Source: Symsagittifera roscoffensis
Taxonomy: Eukaryota; Xenacoelomorpha; Acoela; Convolutidae
DNA length: 64,000 nucleotides
Assembly (NCBI RefSeq): GCF_963678635.1
Contig: NC_087069.1
Span: 12,156,530 to 12,220,529 of the forward strand
Reading direction: 5' to 3'
Shown here: one piece after another, positions 12,561-24,141 of the stretch
Position numbering within the stretch: the stretch's first letter is position 1
How the letters are laid out: every line of letters starts with the position of its first letter
Made by a program: the position numbers and the translations under genes
Notes under the pieces: generated by a model
What the model was told of the DNA's origin: nothing
What the model saw: the letters and a program-made list of their open reading frames with translations, nothing else
Database searches by the model: none

Positions 12561-14720
12561 CAATGTCAGATGAGGGTTATGAAGACGTACTTGAAGGCGA
12601 GATACAGACTCTCGGATCTTCTAAGGGCGCAGAGAAATGACCGCATGACAAGTAACCTGAAAATGTGGATCGAACATGGTTCTCCGGACAAAGGAGACCT
12701 CGAGGAAGACAGTTACCGTATCCTGATACAGTATTTCATGCAGAAAGAGGGAAGGTTATACTTGAACAAGGACGTGATTGTGGCTTGCAAGAAAAGAAAT
12801 GAAGACAAAGTCCTATACAAGTATAAAGCGAGAGTGTTGCCGCAACTCTATCAGACAGAACTATTATTCAGGTCGCATGATCAGATGGGCCATCAAGGGA
12901 TCGAAAAAGTGTATCAGAGGATCCTGAAGCGCTTTGAGTGGCCTGGAATGAAAAAGGCATGTGAGAAGTGGGTAACGGCGTGCCTGTCATGCCAACAGGT
13001 CAAGGATCCAAGGCAATTGCGATTTCCTTTACAGTCGATCGAGTCGTCTGAATTCAACGAGGTGGTGCAGATAGATCACTAAAAGATATGCATGACAGCC
13101 AGTGGTTATAATCAAGTCCTGGTCATGATAGATCACTTCACGAAGTATGCAGAGGCCGTGCCCAGCATAACAGCCTCAGCAGGAGAGACATGCGACCACC
13201 TGACCAATACGTGGATAGCGAGCATGGTTGTCCGATGACGTTTCAATCGGATAACGGAACAGCTTTCCTAGGAGAGCTCAAGAAAGAGCTTATTAGACGC
13301 TCACAGATTGCTCAAGCTCACTCCACGACATACCATCCCCAGACGAATGGCTTAGTGGAAAGGCAGAATAGAACGTTAGTGTCGATGCTGAGGGTATATT
13401 GTTCCAGGTACATGACCGATTGGGACAGATACCTTCCACAGGTGATGGAAGCCTATAATAGCACGCAACACTCCACCACCGGAGTTAGTCCACACATGAT
13501 GCTGACGTGACACGAGAAGTCTTTACCCTTGACCTTTTTCTACACAGAGTATGAGGGAAAGACAACGTCTCCACAGGTCTACGTGAGGGATGTGATTAGA
13601 CGTCAGCAAGAGTTGAACGACTTGTGTAGACGAAATACTTAGCAAGCACAGGCAAGGCAGAGGAGGAAATTCGACAAGAAAGCAGCTGATGCAAAAGCTT
13701 ACTCGGTAAGAGATTACGTATGGGTATTTCAGAACGTCATACCACCGAAAGGAACGAAATTTTTTTAAAAAAGTGGAAGGGACCCTTCATGATTACGGAA
13801 GTGCACCAGGAGGGACGCTTTTATAGACTGAGTACTGGCCGAGCCGCTCATTACGAAACCATTAAGCCACACAATCCATCGACAGAAGACTGGTGTATAC
13901 CTGCAGACATGGAACAAGGCGATTATCTAATGATGGACCCTGCTTGTGAGGTCAATGAAAAGGGCACCAGGGAGAAGAAAGATGGAAACGATGTCGTAGA
14001 GGAAGGAATAAGTGCACCACTGCACCTGGAACCAAATGAGGTGATCGAAGCAGACGATGAGACCTTAACATACGCAGAAGAAGACTGGCAGGATCCCGAT
14101 CAAATGGAGGTCCCCAAGAACTTGGAACCAGATCTTCCGTTCACGATACAGACTCGACTGAACGACGACACAAGACCCAAAAAGAAGTATATTCCTTCTG
14201 GTGACGACTTTTTTGTCGACAGGATAGACCTAAAGAAGATAGGGGAAGAAGTGGTGGGTCTAGAAGAAATAATTGTGTCACAGGACATTGACATAGTTGA
14301 TGATCATGACGATGAGTGGGTCGATGACCGGTCGAAACCCGAGGTAGAGTTCAACGACGAGCAACAGCAGTCATGTGAGCAGACTTGACGAATCTGCTTG
14401 TCTTGGATTGGCTGAACAAAACGACGTCGTTCCCAAAGGAAACCAGCGTCACGATTCAAGACGTAGATCGTGAAAGCATGAAATACATGAAAACCGAACG
14501 AGAAGATCCTTCCTGGGCTGCCCAGGAGGGGCGACTACTCATTCCGGCTTCTAATCTCGACTTGATACCCGGTATGCGATCGACGGGGATGTCGATGGAT
14601 ATTTTTGTCCGGTGAGTGGGGATAGGACTTACCCAATCTGAAAATTTATTAATAAAAAAAATTAAGAATAGCAAAAGAGACAGGGGATTTAGAAACAGAA
14701 ACAGACGAAGAATCAAAGAA
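12561..14720 (+). mobile_element. Copy A, integrase and acidic C-terminal extension (fossil)
   Basis: The zinc-binding N-terminal domain is visible near 12,870-12,990 (HDQMGHQG followed by CLSCQQVK). The catalytic core follows, with IDHFTKYAEAVP near 13,130, FQSDNGTAF near 13,242 and NGLVERQNRTL near 13,344. A GPFMITEVH...FYRLS segment near 13,780-13,840 matches the C-terminal GPY/F-type module of gypsy integrases. Beyond it, 13,900-14,720 encodes a very acidic stretch (runs such as IDIVDDHDDEWVDD) that is conserved in copy B (26,659-27,431). The integrase inserts the DNA copy into the genome. A few breaks are present. Confidence 0.85.
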
Positions 14721-14748
14721 ACCTGACATAGGGAGGGTACTTGAGTAA

Positions 14749-15228
14749 TTGTTTAATTTACCAAATGAATTTTCAAGTAGCAAATTACAAACAGACAGCG
14801 ATTTCATACTCACAGATAGAACATGTGCGATAGCAATCACAGCAGACATGAGTTTTAAGACAGCGTTAGCAGCAGATTTTAAGAGAGAATATAAGAACAT
14901 AGAACTCCTTTGGAAGCAAAGACCAGGAATAGGGGGCGTAGCAGCCTTGCCTCCGGAGGCGTCACAGATACCGGGAAAATACCTATGTTTCTTAGTGACA
15001 CGGGCGACGGAGAAGCGACACGTGGACCCGGAAAACCTAGTCTTGTCCTTGACCAGATTGAGAGACTTCCTCGTCGGAAGGGATGTGAAGAAGCTTTCGC
15101 TTCCAGTGTACGACCCGAACAGAGGACGACTGCATCGTCGAGAACTGTACGCGCTCATACACGTAATCTTCTCTGATACTAATATACAAGTATACTTACA
15201 TAAGAAATATTACTTAAGTATAGGCTGA
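14749..15228 (+). mobile_element. Copy A, macro-domain-like protein (TARG1/Poa1-like) after integrase
   Basis: An open frame of about 159 residues. From residue ~18 it follows the layout of the TARG1/OARD1/Poa1 branch of macro domains: a CAIAIT.D start like 'lAhcis.Dc', AADFKREY like 'iAv.FKkkFg', GGVAAL, then YLCFLVTR for strand 'YiyyLiTK', a NLVLSLTRLRDFL helix, KLSLPVYD like 'LsmPrigc', and ELYALIHVIFSDTNIQVY for the last helix and strand. Macro domains bind or cleave ADP-ribose derivatives; some RNA viruses carry one, but they are not a standard part of Ty3/gypsy elements. The loop around PVYDPNRG is unlike the usual glycine-rich one, so activity cannot be inferred. Copy B carries the same gene, split by A. 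Assignment is by eye only. Confidence 0.7.
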
Positions 15229-15520
15229 GTGACGTGCAAGATGGTGTTAGACTAAATTATGTAGTGTGTGATAGGTGCGTTTTGTTATGTTATGTGTTGT
15301 GTTATTAAGATCTTGGGTAAGAAGGAGTTAGTGAGCATGAACAACTGAATAACGATCTTAGGAATAGATCCAAATTTTGGACTGTCCAATCTTAGGTCGA
15401 ATTCCAAAATTTTAGAGACCAATTGATTTTTTATAAACTTTAGGATCAAAATCTTTTCATCTGACCTTGGAATCAAATCGAAACAAAACCTGAAAAGAGA
15501 AGTGATAATTTCAACTTGGA
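15229..15520 (+). other. Copy A, AT-rich spacer between macro gene and tail
   Basis: No open frame of note. Contains short repeats of an 'aaaatttt' type and resembles the spacer at 1,201-1,436 of copy B, which shows that the junction macro gene-spacer-tail is the same in both copies. Confidence 0.55.
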
Positions 15521-17760
15521 TGAGTTGATGGACCTGGCAGAGGGATATGTGGGACCGATGGTAGATGCGATCTATCGTCGGCTGATGGAACGAGACTTCG
15601 CTCTGGAGTACCCAGAGCTAGTCATGTTGCTGACCGCCCTGATAAACATCTTGGGGGCATGACAACCGTGGGGACCGCCCCACGGTAGTTCTATTGGTGG
15701 CAGCATATGGAGAAATGGGAGTACTAGACCGCCCGAACATGAGAGTGATGAGGTGGTGAAACGGGGCTCTCTCAGGGAGTGACTTAGCAAACGAACCTGG
15801 GTTGGGAAGTTCTATGACTTATCAACCGGGTGAGATGCCCATGCCCTCCAAGCCCAAACCTGGGCTGACGAGAATGCATTGGCAGATGAACAGCGAGGCC
15901 GCCTCGTCTAGTTCACAACTGAGAGCAGCTGTGCCACCAAAGAGGGCGAAAGGAGAAAGAGGGGTTCAAACGAATCGAACCATGCAAGATCTGGATGGGA
16001 TGAAAGACGAGCTGAAAAAGATCAGAAAGGAGCTGGATGAAATGACTAAGACCATGCTCAGTACGGAGGAAGATAAATACATGTGGAAAAGATTGTTCGA
16101 AGACTGCAATAAAAAGCAGGGTGAAGAAATTGAGCGCTTGAGGCGGGATTACAAAGAGCGGATGGCGCTGACAACAGCCGTGGAGAGGGTGATACCTGCG
16201 AGGAGTGTTCCTCTTGGGCAGTCCCCGATGGAGCTCTTGACGCCTCGAGAGATGAGTCAGACAGCGGAAACGCGACCCCCAACAACAACAGGTCGAGTGA
16301 CAATCCCGGACCCGGGTGACCCAGTCGTGGAACAAACGGTGAGGAAGCTGATAGAGACAGCTGGACGACTAGTCGCCAACAAGAATGCGCCAGGTTCCGG
16401 GGTGACTGCACCCTATGGAACGATCGACAATACGGTCAGAGTACGGCTCTCCCAAAGCGTGATGACCAGACAGGGAGTTAGCGACACAACGCCACCAATG
16501 GGGAGCTCCAAGGTACCAGAAAGGAGGATACGAAAGATGCCGGCGAAGAAAGTGTCACGTGTAGTAGATGTACAGAAGAACAATCAGTTAATAACTTCAG
16601 AGGAGTTCCGGAGGCGGATCCGAGAGCTTGCTTCAAGCGAGCGACCTGGAACCCGGCAGTGAACCTGCAGCAACCACCGCTGGGGACATCATATCTGATA
16701 CTGGGATACTGGGCTTAGTCAGAGTACTCTCGAACTTGAGGACTTCTTGGGTCACCAGGGTGATGACCGTCGGAGGCACGACCATAGCGCAGTTATTTTG
16801 GATGGGGGAGTTTATGAACCCAGGGAGAACCCCAATGTGATGATCCTGGTTGGGACGAACAACATCTCGAGAAGGATGAGGAGGAAGCACTATGGGAATC
16901 AATGATGGTGTGCTTGTTTACTACTCTCTGGCAGGAGTTCAACTGCGCGGTACTGACCGTTTGCACTGTGCCAATGAATGCCAGGAGTTTGACTGCAACA
17001 GGGAGAAGGCACGACGAAGGAGTAGTCAGGTGGAATAACATCCTAAGGAGTCTCGCAAGTCGGAATGCCGGAAGGATGATCCTCATGGACATCGAACATG
17101 AGTTGAGAGCTATGGATCAGGCCAGGCTGACTACGGACGGCGTCCACTTCGATAGTATAGAAGGACAGGCTTGGTTGAACAGTGTCTTCCAAGAGCGATG
17201 GGATGAGTTGGAAGTAGAAGGAGTACTAAAGGAGGAGGGAGCATTGAACGAACCTGTGATTACCACCTTTGTGCCTCCTAACCTGGAAACACGCTTGGGG
17301 ACGGTACCTGCCGTGACGAACTATAGACAGCAGAGCTCTAGCGAACCGGGTCAAAGAACAGACGTTCAAGATCGGTTGGGAGAACCGCCAATGAGGAGGA
17401 CCATTAATCCTAGGAGAAGACTAGGGCCTGTCAATCCGATGGAGGAGACAACCAGCGCATCTAGATCGGACACGAAATCGAAGACGACAAGGTCCAGTCG
17501 AGAGGAAAGACGGCCTAACAGGAGCTCTCTAATGTGGTCGAGGCCAATAACTTCTCCATGGAACATATACAAGGATGACCTGATTAAACTGAACCTTCAG
17601 ACGGTGAGCTTCGCAGCGGATTCCATGAGGATGCTGAACGGAGCAAGGTTATCGGTCAGCGGATTGTACTCGATAACAGGAATGGACTGGTTGATAGCGG
17701 CTGGCATAAACTTCAGCTCTACAACAGGTTTGCCGACCTAGAGGGACTGCCCTCTAATAA
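15521..17760 (+). mobile_element. Copy A tail, part 1: coiled coil and SGNH-hydrolase-like segment (fossil)
   Basis: The first tail segments carry a short helical stretch (15,520-15,660), a Ser/Pro-rich part with SSEAASSSS (15,880-15,920), and a clear coiled coil near 15,985-16,165 rich in Lys, Glu and Leu. Around 16,750-17,160 motifs of the SGNH/GDSL hydrolase fold appear: VGGTTIAQL, a VMILVGTNN stretch like the GxND block, and TDGVHFDSIEG like the DxxH block. SGNH proteins are esterases or lipases; some LINE ORF1 proteins carry one. An Arg-rich linker follows near 17,340-17,540. Similarity to the left-edge part of copy B supports these as true coding remains. Some breaks are present. Confidence 0.6.
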
Positions 17761-19020
17761 CACGATGGGAACAGTGAATGCAAGGCCGTTACAAGACTTA
17801 AAACTGAACCACGATGAGGGGAATCGAGAAGAGAGAGCTGGAAGATTTCTGATAACGAGGGTGCCGATTGGACAACACGTGAAGATGTTCAGGCAGCTGA
17901 AGACACCCCCAGGTCATGTGAAAGAAAGAGTATACCCGAAGCAAGTGAATCAGGAAGGTGATGCCCAAAGATACGGCGAATTGAAAGCGATAAAGAAAGA
18001 TGAGACAATCTTTGCCGCGTACGACAAAGCAGAAATGAGGAAGGCCAAGATTATGATAGTAGCGAATTCAGAGTTCGTACACACTTCCAAGTCTCTGTTT
18101 TGGCCGGACGTCATAATGTTGGCAGCGGTCGATCTGGACCTACTGCAATCCGTGTCAATGGCTATCGGAGTACAAAGACAGACGGAGATGAACCCAATCA
18201 CGATCGTGTTTGCTGGCATCAATGACCATCTACACAGTAGAGGTTTCCTGAGCAGACTCAGAGAGCCTACAACGGCAGAAAATGCTGTATGGCCAGCAAT
18301 AAAAGACATACTCGAGTCAATGGGTGAAGTGGTGGATGCGATGAAGGAGGGGTCCTTCACCAAGATGACACCGAGACCAGTGTTCGCGCTGTATCCGGGG
18401 TATGCGCATCTCCCGGATGGACTGAATCTCGTGTATGCGATCGTGGCCTTGGTTAAGGAAGGGAAATATGATGTAATCATATCGGCCCCAATTCGTATGA
18501 TAGAGATGGAGAACCTGAGACCACCTGGGCTGAGCTACCTGCGGTGTGGTCGGATATCTCGAACGCATTGAGATGATTCAAGGACCATGCGCTACACATG
18601 CTAGTGCTTGACGAGGTGCTGGGGTAGGAACTGTCCAACTTCATTCTACAGCTCAAACTGAAACCGGGAATAGGCGACGACCATCGGGTGATCGTAGCAA
18701 TGTCGAACGACTTATGGTTCCGAGGAAAGGAAGCAGCAGGAGAAAGAGAGAGAAGGAAAAATTCCCAGGAGACTAGAGCTCACTTGGAGGCGATGGTTTT
18801 GAGAACCAAACCAGAGGCTAATCAGTGGCTACATCCAAGTCCTCGAGTAGCGGCATTGGGTGCGGATGCTTTTGAGCAAGGCCCAGTAATGATCAAGAAG
18901 ATCTATGCCTACTTGTTAAAGGAGATGAACCTGGCGGAAAAAGCTGAAGAAAAGGCAGCCGAGTTTGTGAACAAAAGTGCCAAATTACCCTGGACACCTT
19001 CTGGACCCAGAAAGTGAAGG
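17761..19020 (+). mobile_element. Copy A tail, part 2: second SGNH-like segment (fossil)
   Basis: A long open segment (17,765-18,571) contains IMIVANSEF, a block ITIVFAGINDHLHSRG similar to the GxND block of SGNH hydrolases, and FALYPGYAHLPDGLN. Its continuation near 18,660-19,017 has VIVAMSNDLWFRG and a Lys/Glu-rich helical end. It resembles part 1 in design rather than sequence and might be a second, more diverged SGNH-like domain. The family is not recognised with certainty. Codon use and composition match the pol region upstream. Confidence 0.5.
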
Positions 19021-19960
19021 GGGAAGAAGGCTTTGAACGGACAGATAGCATGCTAGAAGGGTTGGAAGCCGGATGGACCGCGTCCTTCTTGGCAAAAGTC
19101 TACCCGAAACTCTCTCGTTACTTGATAAATGAATTCCTCCAAGCAGTAGTGAAAGTGTCGGTTGTGGAACTACTAGCCTTGTTCGTGACGTTTGGAGCAG
19201 AGAGCTTCGTGAAGAGACCGGCGATACTGATCACCGAAGGAGTCCAGAACTTGCGGTTAGATGGGCTTCTAACATTGATTGCGATTACTCATGGAAACTT
19301 GGGAGGACTAGTGAAACTGACACGTTACCCGGAACAGATGATAGGGGATGTGAAGAAATTTGATGTGAAGAAAGCCACAGATTCGTGGAATAAGATAAGA
19401 GATCTGAGACACACACTTATCCAGTATCTCTTGCAGCAAATTCGCTTTGGAACGGGAGAGAATGAGACGATTCAGAGGGAGGAAGACGTGAGACGACATG
19501 TTGGGGGGCATGCCCCTACTAACTGATCTAAGCTTGACTATGAGGACCGATCCCTTAGCGTTGATCAGAGGAGCCACAGAGTTTGTGACAGTGATTTATG
19601 GACCAGCAGTCACGTTTGCGTTCCCTGACGTCAAGGTGGAAGCATACACGAGGTCGGTGCTGCACCTGAACCTCATATCAGCAGTGGACGGTAGTGCGCT
19701 GAACTGGTGTGAGCTGCACGTATTGCGGGAGCTCATGAGCGAGGATCTGTTATTTGCGAAATTATCAGAGCCAGAAATGACAGTCATTAATTTTGACGAT
19801 CACTTCCGTGATTGCATGGGAGAAGTAGAGAGAGGGCACATCGAGGTGTTTCCGAAACTCTGGAATCTAAGGCCCTATGATAAGACGAATGGTAAAATGA
19901 TCAGAGTTCCTCGTCTCACTGCAGCATATCACAAGGTGAGAGAAGAGACGAAGGATTGAG
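19014..19960 (+). mobile_element. Copy A tail, part 3: unknown helical protein segments (fossil)
   Basis: Two adjoining open segments encode mixed hydrophobic-helical sequence (for example VSVVELLALFVTFGAESF and MRTDPLALIRGATEFV). There is no signal peptide and no clear transmembrane helix beyond one moderately hydrophobic stretch. I do not recognise a domain. The segments are included because they continue directly from neighbours that have homologues elsewhere in the window. Confidence 0.45.
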
Positions 19961-19979
19961 GTGATTACGAGAAGCTGCC

Positions 19980-21496
19980 AGAAGAAACCCCTGAATTCCC
20001 TCTGATAAGAAGGATGTTGCTCGGAGCAGTCTCCGTAGTACAAACTCCTAGACTAAGAGCATTTGAAACTAATGAAAGGAGGATAGAGAAATTCGTGGGA
20101 ACGATGGATCCATACTTTGTGGGGAGGAATGCCGCCGTGTTGCAATACACACGATTTGCCTACACGGATCAAGCGACAAGGAGACGAATAAGCAACGCCG
20201 CGACTCCGAAGCCTGGAGCGTTTGACACGGAGTGGGCGGAATTAAACCTAACGCCCATGAGAATGAGAGGCAGAACCGAATTACCTGAGGCCTCCCTGAT
20301 TTTGAATAGTGCGAAGCAGGGGTTAACAGTGGGAGGAACGTTGCAGACGAGAACCTTCCTGGCACCCTTCGGCTGTGAGGAAATCAAGGTAGTCCATGGA
20401 GAAGAGGAAGGTAAATCAGCCGGCATACTGATCATACCAAAAATTCCGGAATGGGTCGAGACTGAAAAGCAAGGACCCTCAAGCTCGAAGAAAGATACAT
20501 CAGAAGGAGATGATGGGCAGGGAGGAAGCCGTCGAAGGGAGGAACCCATGCAACAAGGTACCGATCAAGCAGATAGGGAAGACGACAAGGCATCGACAGG
20601 AGGAATATCCAGCCTGGATTTCAATTTCCTCAGTGACTTTGAAAATAATGCGGAAACGTTGGAAGCGGCTGAGCCAGCAGACGAAGGCACTTCGACACTG
20701 GAGCCTCCGTCGGCCTTTTTGGGAATGAAACGGAATTTGCCGGAGAGCAGCTCTCTGGGCAATTCAAAAGATAACGAACAAAGACTCCTCATGGAATCAC
20801 CGAGGCGAAGAAGAATAGATGGCGCGCGCTGCCAGAGTACCTTTCTTGGGAACGTTGCCCAAAGAAGAGTGGGAAGTACATCACCGAGTCCATGAAAATA
20901 GGACGGGATGTAGATTGGACAGAGTGGCGTTCATGGAAGAAGTCTGGACAGTAGTTCAGAGCTACGGGACCCAGTCCATTTTGAAAGTAGTAGGTCTCAA
21001 CCGTCCACTGATGCGGGAAGTCCTTGACAAACTTGATGAGTGTGAAGGGACATTGAGTGAATTGTTGATTGACTCAGCCACTGAAGAAAGTAAAGCGAAC
21101 TCTCCCATCAAGATGACACCGCAGGAGGATTTAGGAGAGGTGGTTTATCTGTCAAGAACCAGGAAAGGAACGATGCGATCGAAACTGGTGATTGATAAGA
21201 TCAACGAGATGAAGATGAAATTAGGCAGCAAAGTGATACCGAGGAGAGCAGGAAAGACGAAGGTGGATTCGGAGATATCGAAAAGAGCTGTCAATTCAGA
21301 GAAAAGAAAACGAGTTGAAGAGGTCATGGATTTGGGACAAGGTGATTATCAATTGCCTGGCACGGACAGAATGTTAACTGATGTAGCAATGGTGCCACCC
21401 ATTCTCATGGCAGGGATAAAGTCAACAGGTTATAAATCCAAAAGGAGTGACCGCACTCTGACTCGAGCAACCTTGGAAATGGAGATACTCAGCTAG
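19980..21496 (+). mobile_element. Copy A tail, part 4: acidic/disordered segment followed by unknown region (fossil)
   Basis: The first open segment (20,014-20,895) has an ordered-looking start (LLGAVSVVQTPRLRAFETNERR, given here only as LLGAVSVVQTP) and a polar, low-complexity end rich in Glu, Ser, Gly and Asp. The next (20,819-21,496) is Lys/Glu-rich. No known domain is visible. It could be a linker between two folded parts of a large tail polyprotein. Confidence 0.45.
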
Positions 21497-22600
21497 AGGA
21501 TATGTGATGGCTCTGGAAGACAAGAGTGCCATGGAAGGTTATCTGGAGACAATGTTGCAAGGCACCACCCTCGAGCAGAAGGCGTACGGGACTCTAGCGT
21601 CGTCTGAGATGCAGGCGGAAATGATTGAGCAATAAGTGAGCCTTCCATGGAAAGCAGTGGTGTTGAGGTACTTTGAAGAGGAAATGAGGACTACGCCGAG
21701 AATACACGCTCTCATGGCAGTACCTTATGTGAGAACCGAATTACAACTGAGGTTCGCCTGGTGCATGATGGGATTGACTCGCGGGTAATATGACTCAGAA
21801 GAAAAGAAAATGTCAAAAGAAGAAAAGGTATTCTTGATGACGAACCTGAGGGATCTGATAATCCAGGAGGGACGCTCTCTGTTTCATTCGATTTCTGATA
21901 GAGCAGATTTCAGTGCCAGCGTTGAACACCTGTGTCAAGATGCTGAGGGAGGGCGATGAACGAGTGAAAGCCTTACTCTTGCTAGCACTGCTGGATATGC
22001 ATCAGAGCAAGCCGGTGAGGGTGAATATGAAAGAACATGAAGAGCTAGAACCCATGAGGAAAATAGACGAAATCAAGAGATTCTCAAACAAGGAGCTGAG
22101 ACTCACTAAGGAATCTATGGGAGCACTGCCGAAGTCCAGTGAATACTGTGGACCGATCAGGAAGAAGTCATACAGCTACGTGTCCCGAGTCATAGGGATA
22201 GCCTACAACCCTTTCCTGAGTGAAGACATACGCGATTGCTTCTTTGATTACGAGCAACAGTGTTGCTAATGTTTTGGACGTCGAGAATTGCAACGATTAA
22301 AAGCGCTACTAATCCGCAGATTAAGTTGGGACTAGTCTTGGAAGAAAAGGTGAATGCATCTTCCGTGCCAAAATCCGACAAACAAGTGGAGTTTGGATTG
22401 GGATTCTCAGATGAATTACTGAGAACGAGCTTGATGGTAGTGTGGGAACTGATGAGACCATCATGGTGTCCTAGTCCCAATGCTGACTCGATACTACGGG
22501 CGACACAAGACGTGCAGAGGGAACTAAGTGCAGACTGTAACCTGCGTGACCTTAACATCATATATAATGTGATGACCAACAGCCTCTAGGAGCAACGGGG
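21497..22600 (+). mobile_element. Copy A tail, part 5: unknown helical segments (fossil)
   Basis: Shorter open segments, for example 21,913-22,269 and 22,260-22,589, with helix-rich content (ALLLLALLDMHQSK-like, LMVVWELMRPSW). No domain recognised. The stretch is more broken than the tail parts on either side. Confidence 0.4.
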
Positions 22601-24141
22601 AAGACAGAGTGGAGTTACTTGGCTGGGGACCAGAAGACTGGGTCAAACCTGGTAGCTGTCTGGCAGAAGTCTGTGGACTGGAAGATCACGTTTGTGGAGG
22701 TCTGGATTGCGTGAAAACACTAGAGAGACAACACAAGCAGTTGACGATATTGTTTTGGAACGTTGTGATGAAAGCAAGCACGGAAACGGAACTGATCGCA
22801 GATTACCATGGAGGGACCGAGGTGAATCTAGTGACTGCACTAGGATTCTACAGCATGTTTGGTTCTTTAGAGTCACAATTGAATCCAGAACAGAAACAAG
22901 AGATAGTCACGGCCATCGGTGTAGAAGTGTTCCCGGGAGTTTTGCAAACTGGGCAAAAGCACATAGGAAAATGGAGGGAAGCGATCGAGACGGAAATGAA
23001 CATCCGACACAGTGAAACTTAACGTAGACCATCAGGAGCACGATATTTGGTGGGATCGACATTAGCTCCAATGTGCAAGAGCAGATACACGGTGCATTTC
23101 GTAGCTGTGGATTTAAAGAGTACGAGAACGATCGTGGATCAAGCCTTCTCAGTGCCAAAGTGTGTGAGACTAACGAGAATGTCGGAAAAATCTTACGAGT
23201 TACTGTGTAAAATGTTCTCAGCAGTTCCAGAGAGAACAAAGGAGGCGTTGGAATTGATACTGGGAAGGAAGTTCATGGGATACGTGAGTGGGAACTTCAG
23301 TGACTTTGAGAGACAGAAACAGAGAGGATCAACCGTTACAGATTACAATACAGTAGACGAGAATGATGAAGTCCACCGAGTGATGATGGAAGTGGAACCA
23401 TTACTGGAAGCTTCGGGAAAGCGTAATTGGAGGAGCATCATGTTGACACATGACGAGTTTCCCTGCCACTGCTTGCTGCAGACCTGGTGGTATCCCAAGC
23501 GTAGTAATCTGGTGTTGATCTGGGACTCTCTAGAGCTGCTCTCCATGGGTTTACCAGACTCATCACGGCCCATAACAATAGTGATAGTGGGAGTTATGAT
23601 GGCGATACGATGGCTAGAAGCTCATGTGAGGGAGAACAATAGAAAAGAGGCACCAACGCGGGAACAATTGCAGAAATTGGACTGTCTAAAAAACTTAGAT
23701 CTTTTTGAGACAACGTGCAAGATTCTGAACATTCCGATAGAAGTAAAAAAGATATGGACAACAAGACGACTGATGCCATGGTTTAGAGCCAACATGACTG
23801 CGTGGTTGTACGAATATGCAAAAAAGCATATGTCTCAGCACGGCAGAGTGTACAGTGGGTATCAGCTGGACATTGGGGCAGGAGCTTTTAAGCGTGCTTT
23901 CGTGACTCATCGGAATGCAGTGACCACCGCTGTGAAGAGACTTTCCAGGACAAGTGAACGTGATGGAAGGGAGAAAGAAGAGATGTTGAAGGAAGATTTG
24001 GAGAGAAACGTAACGTTGTGCCTTCACAATAGCTTCTGCAGAAACAGAGAATCTAATGTGGATCCCCTACCTTGTTGTAAACAGAGGGTAGAAGAGCAGA
24101 AGTGTTTGGAGGACTGCTTCCAACAGCGTCAGAATAGCTAA
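22601..24141 (+). mobile_element. Copy A tail, part 6: conserved C-terminal segment (fossil)
   Basis: Open segments 22,609-23,022 and 23,047-24,141 make up the end of the tail. Near 23,740-23,945 lies a block with IEVKKIW, MPWFRANMTAWLY and FVTHRNAVTT. A homologous block (PWFRATLTSWLY, LLTHRNAITT) occurs on the minus strand at 63,750-63,970, so this end is conserved in an independent copy. A Lys/Glu-rich stretch near 23,950-24,010 precedes a short Cys-containing end. Function unknown; the Trp-rich block does not match a domain I know. Confidence 0.55.

Noticed and set aside
14649-15158. A 169-codon minus-strand frame over the macro gene
   Set aside because: Shadow of the macro-like frame on the plus strand, which is conserved in two copies.
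17950-18480. A 176-codon minus-strand frame in the tail
   Set aside because: Antisense to the 17,765-18,571 segment, which has recognisable motifs and matches the orientation of its neighbours.
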